A stretch of DNA of 39,596 nt from Spirochaetales bacterium (GCA_009991955.1 JAACWS010000028.1:1-39596), one strand, 5' to 3'. Shown: positions 16,328-26,620, numbered from the stretch's first letter. Program-made: numbers and translations. The notes: generated by a model not told the origin, from the letters alone.

Positions 16328-17553
16328 TAGAGTTCCTCCAAAATTCTGCGTAGTATTCGTATTCCGTCGTATAATTCTTCTTTTTTAATAGTTAATGCTG
16401 GGGCCATACGCAGCACATTGGTGCCGCTACGCAACAAGAGAAGGCCCTCCTCCCGAGCCCTTTGCAAAAGGGCAGGGATTCTCTCCCCCTCCTTCATTTC
16501 AACCCCTCGGAGCATTCCTAATCCCTTTACCGAAACCAAATGGGGAGAGTTTTCAACCAAGTCTTCGAGGGCCACCTTAAAGGTAATCGCCTTCTTTTGT
16601 ACTTTGGTCAAGAAGCCTGGTTTATTCAAAATATCCCAGACCGCAATACCTGCCGAGGTTGTCACCGGTCCACCTCCGAAAGTCGTGCCATGATCACCGG
16701 TATGAACCAAGGAGTTTATTTTCTCTGGCAACAAGGTAGCCGAAAGAGGGAGTCCTCCAGCCAGGGGTTTTGCTAGGGTAATTATATCCGGGGTCAGGCC
16801 AATCATTTGGCTAGCAAACAGGGTACCAAGCCGGCCAAGGCCCGTTTGCACTTCGTCGGCAATTATGAGTACATCGTGTTTTTTGCAGGTTTCTTCTAAG
16901 GCCCGAACAAAATCTGAGCTCATAGGGGTAAGTCCCCCTTCTCCTTGAACCGGTTCAACGATAACCGCACAAAAGTCTCGAGACAGGCTCTTGCGAACCC
17001 CCGCTGCATCGTTAAAGTCCAGGAATTCAACCCCACCCATGAGAGGCTCGTAGGGTTCTCGATACTTTGGAGTGTAGGTAACCGCCAGGGCTCCGAGGGT
17101 TCGGCCGTGGAATCCATTTTTAAAGGCTAAAATTTTTGGCCCATTCGATTTGGTCTTTCTTTGGGCATACACCCGGGCGTATTTGAGGGCTGCTTCGTTG
17201 GCTTCGGTACCGCTATTACCGAAGTGGACGGCCGAAAAATAACTCCGAGGCATCTTGGGGCTCCAAGGCTGATCTTCCGGTAGGGGGCTGGCAGTGGTGA
17301 GCCGTTGGGCCAAATCCAAGGTTGGTTGGGTAGTGTAGAGGTTCGAAACATGAACCAATCGTTTCATCTGCTTTACGGCTGCCTTGAGGATTGCCTCGTT
17401 TCCGTGACCGAAGCTAGTTACCGCAATTCCACCACCTAAATCGAGATACCTTTTCCCTTCGGTATCGTAGACGTAGCTACCTTTTCCATGATCGAGGACC
17501 AAAAATTCTTTGGAATAATTATTCGGAAAGGGGGGATTTGTAATCATGCTCAT
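16327..17553 (-). CDS. argD: Acetylornithine aminotransferase
   Basis: A 408-aa PLP enzyme of class III that converts N-acetylglutamate semialdehyde to acetylornithine. Seen motifs: NSGTEANEAALKYAR (PLP phosphate), FHGRTLGALAVT, ADEVQTGLGRLG (PLP Asp) and TLAKPLAGGLPL with the Schiff-base Lys. I chose the ATG at 17553 because AAGGAA lies 5 nt upstream and the protein begins like its relatives; the frame to 17649 runs into argB and is not needed. It sits 13 bp after argB. Activity on other omega-amino acids cannot be excluded. Confidence 0.92.
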   Translation of the reverse strand: MSMITNPPFPNNYSKEFLVLDHGKGSYVYDTEGKRYLDLGGGIAVTSFGHGNEAILKAAVKQMKRLVHVSNLYTTQPTLDLAQRLTTASPLPEDQPWSPKMPRSYFSAVHFGNSGTEANEAALKYARVYAQRKTKSNGPKILAFKNGFHGRTLGALAVTYTPKYREPYEPLMGGVEFLDFNDAAGVRKSLSRDFCAVIVEPVQGEGGLTPMSSDFVRALEETCKKHDVLIIADEVQTGLGRLGTLFASQMIGLTPDIITLAKPLAGGLPLSATLLPEKINSLVHTGDHGTTFGGGPVTTSAGIAVWDILNKPGFLTKVQKKAITFKVALEDLVENSPHLVSVKGLGMLRGVEMKEGERIPALLQRAREEGLLLLRSGTNVLRMAPALTIKKEELYDGIRILRRILEEL

Positions 17554-17566
17554 AGAATTTCCTTCT

Positions 17567-18358
17567 TTAATCTGCCGAGGGGCGTACAAGAGTCCCTCGG
17601 GTGCCTTGTATAAGGGCCGCCAGGTCGCCAACTTTCTCAAAATTTCCAATGCTCACCGCCCCTACACCCTGTTCTAGGGCCGAGGCAGCGGCTCGAACCT
17701 TCGGTATCATGCCACCTTGAATAATACCCTGGGCTATTTCTTCCTCGATGGAACGGGGTGTCAAGATTGGAATCACCTGTTTATCTTTGAGAACTCCAGG
17801 AATGTCCGAAATGAAGACGAGGTATTTCGCCTTGAGTGATTCGGCAAGGGCAAGGGCTCCATCGTCGGCATTAATATTCAAACCCAGCCCTTGGGCATCG
17901 GTGGCGATTGAACTCATAATGGGCACAAAGCCCAGTGCACACAGGGAATAGATAAGAGACGGGTCTTGCTGCAGAATTCGCCCGGTTCTATTCGGGGTAC
18001 CCTTTGGGTCTGGGCCTATTGACTCCGCCGTCCACAGTCCTCCGTCGACTCCCGAGATGCCTACGACCCTTAGCCCCGCTTTTCGACCCTGGCGCAGTAC
18101 CCGGGTATTCATGAGTCCCCCCAGCACCATATCGACCACGTCCATTTCGTCGGGGGTAGTCATACGAATTCCGTTTACAAAGTTGGCTTCTAGTCCAAGC
18201 TTCTTGCCGAGTTCGGTCACCTCGGCTCCTCCGCCGTGAATGAGAATCGGTGAATAGTCTTTTTGGACCGAAAGAATTTCCTCAAGCAGCCCAAAAAGCC
18301 TGACCAAATTGGCCGCTGGTTTCCCCCCAATTTTTATTACTAAATACGGTTTACTCAT
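17567..18358 (-). CDS. argB: Acetylglutamate kinase
   Basis: A 263-aa amino-acid kinase that phosphorylates N-acetylglutamate. The N-terminus YLVIKIGGKPA, the substrate loop ILIHGGGAEVTELGKKLG, NGIRMTTPDEMDVVDMVLGG and the ATP-side NINADDGALALAESLKA and GGMIPKVRAA fit ArgB. The N-terminal helix seen in arginine-inhibited hexameric forms is absent, so it is probably the short, dimeric type. Its ATG overlaps the argC stop by 4 bp. Confidence 0.93.
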   Translation of the reverse strand: MSKPYLVIKIGGKPAANLVRLFGLLEEILSVQKDYSPILIHGGGAEVTELGKKLGLEANFVNGIRMTTPDEMDVVDMVLGGLMNTRVLRQGRKAGLRVVGISGVDGGLWTAESIGPDPKGTPNRTGRILQQDPSLIYSLCALGFVPIMSSIATDAQGLGLNINADDGALALAESLKAKYLVFISDIPGVLKDKQVIPILTPRSIEEEIAQGIIQGGMIPKVRAAASALEQGVGAVSIGNFEKVGDLAALIQGTRGTLVRPSAD

Positions 18359-19392
18359 AGGTCCCCACTATCGGGTAATCCCAGGGTCTGCTCAAGATCG
18401 AAGCGGACGTTCATATTCTGAACAGCTTGACCGCTGGCTCCCTTATAGAGGTTATCGATAACCGAGGTAAGAAATAACCGGTCTCCGTCCCGGTGAACAG
18501 AAAAATCGCATCGATTTGTACCACGGACCTGGGCTGTTTGGGGAATTGAAGTAGTCCGTCGGACCCAAGGTCGATCCTCATAGGCCCGATCGTAAATTCT
18601 GTCAATATCACGATCCGAAATCCCCCTAGAAAGTTTTAGGGTACTCGTTACCGCCATTCCTTGTTTAATCGGGACTAAATGGGGGGTAAAAAAGACCGAG
18701 GAAGTGCCCGAGCCCCATCTATTGACTTCCTGCTGTATCTCTTGGGTATGTCGATGACTTCGACCAGGCGAGTAAGCGTTCACATTTTCGGTTCGAGTGC
18801 AGAAGAGCAAGTATTCTGAGGCCTTTTTGCCAGCCCCCGAAATTCCGCTCAAGGCGTTTACAATAATGTCGCCCTCAATCCAGCCGGCCTTCACCAGAGG
18901 CAACAAGGGGAGGAGGGTGGCCGTAGGATAGCACCCGGGATTTGCAATCAGGTCTGCTCTTCGGAGGGGTTCCTCCATCCATTCGGTGAGTCCGTACACC
19001 GCCTGGGATAAGAGATCTTCCCGGGGCGGGGCTTGTTTGTAGGCCTCAAAAAAGATCTGGGGATCTGAGATTCGAAAATCTGCCGATAGATCGATAACTA
19101 CCGAGCTTCCAAAAAACGGAGAACATACCTCGGCGCTTTTGAGGTGAGGCAGGGCCGCAAACACAACCTCTGGATGGGCTTGCACCGCAGTAGAAATATC
19201 GACCAATTGTCCGCCGGACTTTTTCGTTTTTGCTAGGACTCGATCGCCGAGCCCGGGGTCTAGTTCTAAAAGATGGGTTCCTGAGGAGGAAGAAGAAACG
19301 GGAAATATGTGGTCCACCGATGGGTGTTGGGCAAGAAGGCGTAGCAAAATTTGCCCCGTGTACCCGGTAGTACCAAGAATTGCAACCTTCAT
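18355..19392 (-). CDS. argC: N-acetyl-gamma-glutamyl-phosphate reductase
   Basis: A 345-aa NADPH-dependent reductase. The Rossmann start MKVAILGTTGYTGQILLRLL, the active-site NPGCYPTATLLPLLPL with catalytic Cys, GISGAGKKASE and the C-terminal His region (FTPHLVPIKQGM) are all present. AGGAGG precedes the ATG. It follows argR after 9 bp and overlaps argB, so the operon order is argR-argC-argB-argD-argG. Confidence 0.94.
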   Translation of the reverse strand: MKVAILGTTGYTGQILLRLLAQHPSVDHIFPVSSSSSGTHLLELDPGLGDRVLAKTKKSGGQLVDISTAVQAHPEVVFAALPHLKSAEVCSPFFGSSVVIDLSADFRISDPQIFFEAYKQAPPREDLLSQAVYGLTEWMEEPLRRADLIANPGCYPTATLLPLLPLVKAGWIEGDIIVNALSGISGAGKKASEYLLFCTRTENVNAYSPGRSHRHTQEIQQEVNRWGSGTSSVFFTPHLVPIKQGMAVTSTLKLSRGISDRDIDRIYDRAYEDRPWVRRTTSIPQTAQVRGTNRCDFSVHRDGDRLFLTSVIDNLYKGASGQAVQNMNVRFDLEQTLGLPDSGDL

Positions 19393-19401
19393 AGTTGCCT
19401 C

Positions 19402-19872
19402 CTAGGGTTCAAAATCGGGAATTCGTTGGGAGAGTTGATCGATCAGATTCTGCGAGGTGTATCCTTCCCGAAGAACGATCAACACCGTATCGTCCCCGGC
19501 TACGGTACCCAAGATTTCTTTGAGCGGAATGTTATCAATTGCCAAGGCTACCGAGTTGGCGTGGCCCGGAAGGGTTCGAATTATTCCCAGGTTAGCAGAG
19601 AATTCTAAACCCACATACCCCCGCTGAAAGTCCTGTAAATACGACCGCTCGGATTCTCGCCGTTCCTCTTCGCTGGGGAGAGAGTAAAAGTACCCATCGG
19701 GACCTTTACTTACTTTTCCTACCTTGAGAAGCTTGAGGTCGCGGGAGAGAGTTGCTTGGGTTATGGAGAACCCCTGAGCTTCTAAGAAGCCGAGAAGCGA
19801 CTCTTGACTACTTATACGATTACTACGAATTGTAGACCGTATTGCCTTCAGGCGTTGAGATCGTTCTTTCAT
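19402..19872 (-). CDS. argR: Arginine repressor ArgR
   Basis: A 156-aa repressor, normal length. The N-terminal winged helix has ITQATLSRDLKLLKVGKV with the Ser-Arg pair that contacts DNA. The C-terminal hexamerisation and arginine-binding domain has LPGHANSVALAIDN and GTVAGDDTVLIVL. The ATG at 19872 is preferred over the frame start at 19932 because the family begins here. As first gene of the arg operon under a perfect palindrome, it should regulate itself and the whole operon. There is no Shine-Dalgarno, and the start codon lies in one arm of the palindrome. Confidence 0.92.
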   Translation of the reverse strand: MKERSQRLKAIRSTIRSNRISSQESLLGFLEAQGFSITQATLSRDLKLLKVGKVSKGPDGYFYSLPSEEERRESERSYLQDFQRGYVGLEFSANLGIIRTLPGHANSVALAIDNIPLKEILGTVAGDDTVLIVLREGYTSQNLIDQLSQRIPDFEP

Positions 19873-19894
19873 AAATATACCATATTTATGAAAG
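19866..19894. promoter_or_regulatory. 29-bp perfect palindrome (ARG-box operator) over the argR start
   Basis: CTTTCATAAATAT (19866-19878) and ATATTTATGAAAG (19882-19894) are perfect 13-bp arms around ACC. The TATGAAAG/CTTTCATA ends with AT-rich centre resemble ARG boxes (TGAAT-like half-sites). It covers the argR start codon and begins where transcription should start. In the mRNA it would also fold into a stem that includes the AUG. Confidence 0.7.
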
Positions 19895-19923
19895 AATATA
19901 CATTTCTCCCGGGGGTATTGCAA
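19895..19923 (-). promoter_or_regulatory. Promoter of the arg operon
   Basis: On the minus strand TTGCAA (19918-19923) and TATATT (19895-19900) are 17 bp apart. Predicted transcription starts about 6-7 nt downstream, inside the palindrome, leaving a leader of roughly 20 nt before the argR ATG. Confidence 0.6.
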
Positions 19924-19965
19924 GCCGTCCATGCAGAAACTTCACCTATGTTGTAGACTAAATCT

Positions 19966-21393
19966 ATGCAGCCTTCCGATCATCCGATACATGTTACCGT
20001 TTCCGATGACCAAATGTCCGGGTACTTAACTCTGCGACAAAGGTACCAAGAACCCGACTACGCACCGGAGATGGCCGAGGTCCGGCAAATTCTAGATATT
20101 GAAGGAATTCGGCACGGCATCCTCTGGGATCGAATAGATGCAGCGGTAAAAAAATTCGCCCGGGACAAAGAAACTATCCATGAATTACTCATAGCCCGGG
20201 GTACCCCTCCTCGCCCCGCCATCCCAAGTTTGCTCATATATCATCCAAAAATTCGTGCCCTAGACCCCCGATTTGCTCCCGATGACGAGATAAAACCCCC
20301 CGACCTTGGAGAGACATCCTCATCCAAAGAGGTTTCGAGGGGTGAACAAGGGAATATTGACTTTCGAAAACGGAGCTCGGTCCTCATCGTCAAAAGAAAC
20401 ATGGTGTTGGCGGTACGAAGGCCCGCGAGAGAAGGGTCCTTCGGGACAACGGTTCGGGGAGACATGGTTCCCTTTGAAACGAAACAGGTGAAGGTCTTAG
20501 AGCCAGGCTCGAATGTCGAAGAGCGAGAAAATCACCTAGTGAGTACCCTTGATGGCCGGTTTGTGTGGAATGAAAAATCTTTTGGGGTCTCGGCAAACCT
20601 CGAGATTAGCGGGGACGTTGGGTATAAGACCGGGAATATTCGCTTTCCCGGAAATGTAATTGTTAAAGGTCGAATCCAGGATCGTTTTAGCGTATGGGCC
20701 GGCGGTGGGCTGCAAGTGATTGCTACTCTGGACTGTTGGGATGTGTTTTCCGGTGGGCCCCTCGAAGTTGCCGAAGGTATTATTGGTCGAGGACAGGCCC
20801 AGCTTCGTACAAAAAATACTATCCAGGCAAAATTTATCGAGAACTGTAATGTCGATACCCTTGGTGCCATTACCGTTGTTTCGGGAATAATGAACTCCCA
20901 AATATTCTCGAATGCTCGACTCCAAACCGGCGATCGGGGACGAATCGTCGGGGGCCTCTACGTTGTTCGTGATCAAATTGATACTTTCAACCTCGGAAAT
21001 ACTGTAGGTTTAAGTACCGAAGTCATTCTTGGGGTTGATTTCGTGACTCGCCGCAAGATTGAGCATTTTAGGGCAGTTCACCAAACCGTAATCACCGAAA
21101 AAATGACCCTCGCCAGAGATGGGGCTCAATCCAGTGATAAAAAGATCATTGCCCGAATCCAAGAGCTTTCGGAAAAAGAAGCCCAGGCGAATGAGCAAAT
21201 TGGTGAGTTGCTCCCCAACCTCGTGGTTAACACCGAAGCAATGCTTCTCGTTCGAGGGACTCTCTACACCGGGGTAAGTATTCAAATCGGCGACAACCAA
21301 TTTTTAGTCCCCAAAAATCTTAATCGGGTAATAATCCGGTTTGATTCCAAAAAGGGAGCGGTCGTTTTTGAGCCTATTTCTGGAACCTATTGA
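19966..21393 (+). CDS. FapA/DUF342 family protein
   Basis: A 475-aa FapA (DUF342) protein. After an N-terminal alpha/beta part (RQILDIEGIRHGILWDRIDA, AVKKFARDKETIHELLIARG), the central right-handed beta-helix (about 205-345) has the regular turns GFxVSANLEISGDVGYKTGN-like (seen: FGVSANLEISGDVGYKTGNI), VIVKGRIQDRFSVWAGG, LEVAEGIIGRGQA. The C-terminus is partly coiled coil (SEKEAQANEQIGELLP). In bacilli FapA-like proteins are polymer-assembly or cytoskeleton-linked; role here is unknown. No ribosome binding site is visible; a TAGACT ending 6 nt before the ATG could give a leaderless mRNA. It overlaps birA by 26 bp. Confidence 0.85.
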   Translation: MQPSDHPIHVTVSDDQMSGYLTLRQRYQEPDYAPEMAEVRQILDIEGIRHGILWDRIDAAVKKFARDKETIHELLIARGTPPRPAIPSLLIYHPKIRALDPRFAPDDEIKPPDLGETSSSKEVSRGEQGNIDFRKRSSVLIVKRNMVLAVRRPAREGSFGTTVRGDMVPFETKQVKVLEPGSNVEERENHLVSTLDGRFVWNEKSFGVSANLEISGDVGYKTGNIRFPGNVIVKGRIQDRFSVWAGGGLQVIATLDCWDVFSGGPLEVAEGIIGRGQAQLRTKNTIQAKFIENCNVDTLGAITVVSGIMNSQIFSNARLQTGDRGRIVGGLYVVRDQIDTFNLGNTVGLSTEVILGVDFVTRRKIEHFRAVHQTVITEKMTLARDGAQSSDKKIIARIQELSEKEAQANEQIGELLPNLVVNTEAMLLVRGTLYTGVSIQIGDNQFLVPKNLNRVIIRFDSKKGAVVFEPISGTY

Positions 21394-22174
21394 GATTCCG
21401 AATCCATTTTTTATTCCGGTCTACTGGATTTCGGAATGCCCTTCCACAATGGATCTCGCTCGAGACCTTATTGCCGAGAAGCCCGAGGGCCGGGGTCTGA
21501 TGGTCCTTACGGGCCATCAGACCCAAGGTCGAGGCAGGCAGGGAAAAAAGTCCTGGGTCGATGTTCCAGGGGCTGCATTTCTCTCCACCCTTTGGTTAGG
21601 CCCCCAATTCACAGTCATGCCTCCCCTTTCTTTGCGGGTGGGTCTGGCCGTGGCCCGCACTATCGAAGAGTCTCTCGAACTTCCTGTCACTCTCAAATGG
21701 CCAAACGACATTTTTTTTTCCGACCGGAAAGCTGGCGGAATTCTCATCGAAAATCTCGGGCCTGCAGGTCACCTCATCGGTCTGGGGCTCAATCTTCGGG
21801 GGGCTCCAGAAAATCTCAACCGACCCAGGTTTACCGAGGTAACAAATCCTCGGGAAGCAACCAGTTTGGCAACCGAAGCTCGAATCTGGGCTCAGAGATG
21901 GGGGGAGCCGGTACCAAACATTCCGGGTCCTCGGGATTTTGCCCAGGCCTACTTGCAGCGGCTCCACCAATCGCTACACGACCTCCACTGGCGGGCTTCA
22001 GTAACCTTGCGTCTGGCGTACCGAGGAAAAGTGGTGGTTTTGGAGCCTCCCGGGGTTCGAGGCACCCTGGTTGGACTAGGCGAAGCCGGGGAAGTGCTTT
22101 TAGACGTTCCGGCGAGTGGGCGAAAAGCCTACTTTACAGGGAGTTTGAGGTTAGCATCCGATTCTATCCCCTGA
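21368..22174 (+). CDS. birA: Biotin--[acetyl-CoA-carboxylase] ligase
   Basis: A 268-aa class I biotin protein ligase without the N-terminal DNA-binding domain. The catalytic fold shows ECPSTMDLARDL, the biotinyl-AMP loop GRGRQGKKSW (about 54-63), LKWPNDIFFSDRKAGGILIE and IGLGLNLRG. The C-terminal SH3-like cap (YRGKVVVLEPPGVRGTLVGL) is present. I chose TTG at 21368 because GGGAG lies 9 nt upstream; the frame reaches back to 21341 with no ribosome binding site. It overlaps fapA and ends convergently with the next gene by 11 bp. Confidence 0.88.
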   Translation: MSLFLEPIEIPNPFFIPVYWISECPSTMDLARDLIAEKPEGRGLMVLTGHQTQGRGRQGKKSWVDVPGAAFLSTLWLGPQFTVMPPLSLRVGLAVARTIEESLELPVTLKWPNDIFFSDRKAGGILIENLGPAGHLIGLGLNLRGAPENLNRPRFTEVTNPREATSLATEARIWAQRWGEPVPNIPGPRDFAQAYLQRLHQSLHDLHWRASVTLRLAYRGKVVVLEPPGVRGTLVGLGEAGEVLLDVPASGRKAYFTGSLRLASDSIP

Positions 22175-23897
22175 CCATCCAGGGTGGATAGACTTGGGTT
22201 CTGAGCTCTCGATCTAAAATTACCTTTATATCTTTCTCGAACTCGGGGTCGTAAATTACGAGGGCAAAATGTTCATGAATTCCTTGTAAGCTGGTAGAAG
22301 AAATTGAAGAATAATTTCTTGTTGGACAGAGGGTTAACGAAAGAGTGTCTCTGTGATGCTGAAGGAAAAACGAGCCAGGCAGGACCATTTCGGGATACAA
22401 GAGGGTCTCGGCCCTGCGAATGCGTAAGTTTCCTTCCTGACAGGGAATATCCCAAGCAGAGCCGGGAATTGATAGCTGAGCCATAGGTAGGTTTCGCCGA
22501 TATCCAAGGACGTTCGATAGCCACGAAGAATTCTTTTCTGGCTTTTTAAAATACCCTTGGGTTGGGTATGGTTGGCTACTCTCCGGGAGGATTTGGCTAA
22601 CGGTTGGTGCTCTATCCTGGGCGTACTGCCATATTTCTAAGGTCCAAGGCAAAAACCGTTCGACCGTAAAGGACTTTTCAATCCACGGATACTGAATCCG
22701 AATATCGACTACAAGTCCGGGATGATTGTCGTAGAAAATGTAATCGGTAACTGCTCGACCTCCTAGGGTGAAGAGCTCGCTTGTGAGTACAGAGATTTGG
22801 CGAAGGCCCCGAGATTTTTGGGTCTCGAAAGAAAATGCGCTTTCAATCGTCCAATAGAGCTTTCGATTTTCTATAATCATCCCTGGAGACCGAACTCCCA
22901 TACCACGAGTGCCACCGAAGGTGCCGCGCATTTGAATAAGAAGTCCCTCCTCGAAGGTTGCTTCAAGAGTTTCGCCAACTAGGGTAGCACTCCCTAACAT
23001 GCTTGCTACCAGCTCCCGATCGGGAGAAGAGGGAGGATTTTTGTGGGGTAAGGATTCCAGGGCACAGGAGCGTGAAAAGGCTCCAAGTTGCTGAAATAGC
23101 GATTGACGACTCATTTTTTGCTTGGAAGATTCGCAAAAAATGACATGGGTTCGACAAGGATGATCCCTCCACCCGGGGGTAAAGAGAATGGATTCAAGAG
23201 TCCCCCCATTCCATCCGTCGGCTTCGGAGATAACCTTTGACAAGGTGTCCCATCGCAACTCTTGCTTGTTCACCCATGAGAAAAAATCGAATCCCCTATC
23301 TAAGCTTTCGATATCCGATATCTCCCATAGAAATACCTGGTTATTCTGTACTTTTTTAGAGACAGTTGGAGGAAAAGGGGCAAGAAGGATTTTCTTGGGA
23401 CGAAGATCGGGAGTCTGAAGTACTCCGATCTTGTGGTCCGTTGTCCCGCTGAAACCAATAAGGCAATAATTTCCGGTTGTCGAATCATGGGGCCATGGCC
23501 GAAAAAAATCGGGCTGACGTGGCCAAATAATAGGGGGGCCATTATTCGAAGGAAAAAGGGAAAGATCCGAAAGGTTTTTTGCTACCATATCCCGATCAAA
23601 GGCTAGGAGATTCCCCGAAAGTTCTTGTTCCGGGGCTCCAGAGTATCCCAAGGGTGCATAGCGAAAGATCTCGTTCTCGATGGCGGAGTAGAATTTTTCG
23701 ATTCCCTCTTTCGTTAAACGTGGGAAGGGTGGGTTCACTTTCCTGTTTTGTTCTATCCAAGCCAAGGGAAAGATGAGGGTTGGGCATCCAGGCAGCCGGT
23801 CGCCGTTTTGAAGAAGATGTTCTAATACCCCACAAGAATCCTTGGAAGGACCAAACTGGATGACTAATGAAGCGTTTGGGCTTCCTGAATTGTTCAT
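22164..23897 (-). CDS. Unrecognised 577-aa protein
   Basis: I do not recognise this protein. It has no signal peptide or clear transmembrane segment and is rich in aromatic residues and Pro. The second half (GTFGGTRGMGVRSPGMIIEN, ETQKSRGLRQISVLTSELFT, GLVVDIRIQYPW) reads like a beta-rich domain of the sort that ends large glycoside hydrolases (GH38/GH57-like), which is only an impression. Conserved-looking acidic catalytic motifs could not be identified. The ATG at 23897 is preferred to GTG at 23903. There is no Shine-Dalgarno, and TAGAAT (23905-23910 complement) ends 7 nt before the ATG. It stands alone between birA and groEL. Confidence 0.7.
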   Translation of the reverse strand: MNNSGSPNASLVIQFGPSKDSCGVLEHLLQNGDRLPGCPTLIFPLAWIEQNRKVNPPFPRLTKEGIEKFYSAIENEIFRYAPLGYSGAPEQELSGNLLAFDRDMVAKNLSDLSLFPSNNGPPIIWPRQPDFFRPWPHDSTTGNYCLIGFSGTTDHKIGVLQTPDLRPKKILLAPFPPTVSKKVQNNQVFLWEISDIESLDRGFDFFSWVNKQELRWDTLSKVISEADGWNGGTLESILFTPGWRDHPCRTHVIFCESSKQKMSRQSLFQQLGAFSRSCALESLPHKNPPSSPDRELVASMLGSATLVGETLEATFEEGLLIQMRGTFGGTRGMGVRSPGMIIENRKLYWTIESAFSFETQKSRGLRQISVLTSELFTLGGRAVTDYIFYDNHPGLVVDIRIQYPWIEKSFTVERFLPWTLEIWQYAQDRAPTVSQILPESSQPYPTQGYFKKPEKNSSWLSNVLGYRRNLPMAQLSIPGSAWDIPCQEGNLRIRRAETLLYPEMVLPGSFFLQHHRDTLSLTLCPTRNYSSISSTSLQGIHEHFALVIYDPEFEKDIKVILDRELRTQVYPPWMVRG

Positions 23898-23941
23898 TTG
23901 CACTATTCTATAAGAAGCGACAGCTTTACAAAAGAATTTTC

Positions 23942-23970
23942 TTGATCCTTTGGGCCCGTTTTAGTATTTT
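23942..23970 (+). promoter_or_regulatory. groEL promoter
   Basis: TTGATC (23942-23947) and TATTTT (23965-23970) are separated by 17 bp. Transcription would start near 23977, giving a leader of about 100 nt. Confidence 0.5.
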
Positions 23971-23972
23971 AT

Positions 23973-23996
23973 CCATGAAATCGCACACATTCATGG
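23973..23996. promoter_or_regulatory. Inverted repeat over the groEL transcription start
   Basis: CCATGAA (23973-23979) and TTCATGG (23990-23996) are perfect inverted arms with a 10-nt spacer. The layout resembles the HrcA operator CIRCE in position and spacer length, but the sequence is not CIRCE (TTAGCACTC/GAGTGCTAA). Confidence 0.5.
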
Positions 23997-23999
23997 TAA

Positions 24000-25727
<1,728 letters not shown>

Positions 25728-25771
25728 AATCGCCCTTTCGCAGTTCTCTATCGTTTTCTTTCCTATAGTAG

Positions 25772-25805
25772 AAGGCTGTTCTCTTCCCGAGAGCAGCCTT
25801 TTTGT
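25772..25805 (+). terminator. Intrinsic terminator after groEL
   Basis: AAGGCTGTTCTC (25772-25783) pairs with GAGAGCAGCCTT (25789-25800), one G-U, loop TTCCC, then a T-run. Confidence 0.9.
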
Positions 25806-25823
25806 TTGAGCGCCTTGTTCGTC

Positions 25824-25852
25824 TTCCCACTTTTTCCCCAGATGGGTATACT
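25824..25852 (+). promoter_or_regulatory. Promoter of the 102-aa protein gene
   Basis: TTCCCA (25824-25829) and TATACT (25847-25852) are 17 bp apart. The -10 ends 8 nt before the ATG at 25861, so the leader should be 0-2 nt and there is no Shine-Dalgarno. Confidence 0.5.
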
Positions 25853-25860
25853 CTGGTTCT

Positions 25861-26169
25861 ATGGCCCTTAAACGAGAAGATTTTGCTGCGACCGTCGGGT
25901 ATCAGGGTACCCTCGCTGTTGTTGATAGAAAAGTCCGAGGACTTATGAAAAAAATGACCTTATCCCAAGCTCTCGAGAACGGCATGTACCGAGCGGCGTT
26001 TGCCGCCGCCCTCTATGAGGCAGAACAGAGCGGTAGCAAAGATGTGTTGATTACTGTTCTCGATACCTTATCGAAAGTCTTCAAGCGGGATCTTACCGAA
26101 GAAGATGCCAAGCGACTCCTGGGAATTCAGCGGGTCCCCGCGGAGATCCACAAGGTATTACTGCTGTAA
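25861..26169 (+). CDS. Small conserved-type hypothetical protein before yajC
   Basis: A 102-aa soluble protein, mostly helical by composition (GMYRAAFAAALYEAEQSGSK, VLDTLSKVFKRDLTEEDAKR). I recognise no domain. The reading frame is well balanced in codon use with its neighbours and has its own near-leaderless promoter. It precedes yajC-secD-secF, which may be a conserved order, but the 61-bp gap and a separate yajC promoter argue against one strict operon. Confidence 0.7.
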   Translation: MALKREDFAATVGYQGTLAVVDRKVRGLMKKMTLSQALENGMYRAAFAAALYEAEQSGSKDVLITVLDTLSKVFKRDLTEEDAKRLLGIQRVPAEIHKVLLL

Positions 26170-26170
26170 C

Positions 26171-26199
26171 TTGACCGAGCCATACACCTATGCTAAGTT
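26171..26199 (+). promoter_or_regulatory. Promoter of yajC
   Basis: TTGACC (26171-26176), 17-bp spacer, then TGCTAAGTT, an extended -10 with TAAGTT at 26194-26199. It starts 2 bp after the upstream gene's stop codon. Confidence 0.4.
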
Positions 26200-26230
26200 T
26201 TCGCAAATCATTTCTTAAGGATGTCACTCT

Positions 26231-26620
26231 ATGAATAGAATAGTAAATGGATTTTTACCCCTTTTGGCCCCCCCGGCCGGCGGATCAGGTGCGGAATCGA
26301 TGGTTCCTACCCTCATTACCTTCGGTGCAGTCTTTGCAATCTTTTATTTTTTAATTATTCGACCACAAAATAAAAAACAAAAAGAAACCCAAAAAATGTT
26401 GGAAGCCCTCAAGAAGGGTGACAAGGTACAAACTATTGGGGGAATTCGAGGTGTCATTGCTTCGATTAAAGACGACTCGGTCGTAGTAAAAGTTGACGAT
26501 AACGCAAAAATCGAGTTCGTGCGAAGTGCAGTTTCGGCGATTGTAGAAGTAAAAGACGACAAGAAAGAACCGAAGAAAGAAACTAAAAAAGAAAAAGAAG
26601 AAGAGACCGCCGCCGAATAA
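26231..26620 (+). CDS. yajC: Preprotein translocase accessory subunit YajC
   Basis: A 129-aa inner-membrane protein of the SecDF-YajC complex. One transmembrane helix (about 26-43, ITFGAVFAIFYFLIIRP) is followed by the family signature RPQNKKQKETQKMLEALKKG and DKVQTIGGIRGVIASIKDDS. The C-terminal tail is a run of Lys and Glu. AAGGA lies 9 nt before the ATG. secD follows after 81 bp, with a GGCCCCA/TGGGGCC hairpin at 26648-26667 between them that lacks a good T-run. Confidence 0.95.
   Translation: MNRIVNGFLPLLAPPAGGSGAESMVPTLITFGAVFAIFYFLIIRPQNKKQKETQKMLEALKKGDKVQTIGGIRGVIASIKDDSVVVKVDDNAKIEFVRSAVSAIVEVKDDKKEPKKETKKEKEEETAAE

Noticed and set aside
21341-21367. Upstream TTG start for birA
   Set aside because: No Shine-Dalgarno; the TTG at 21368 has GGGAG at a normal distance.
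23973-23996. CIRCE element before groEL
   Set aside because: The inverted repeat is CCATGAA/TTCATGG, not TTAGCACTC/GAGTGCTAA.
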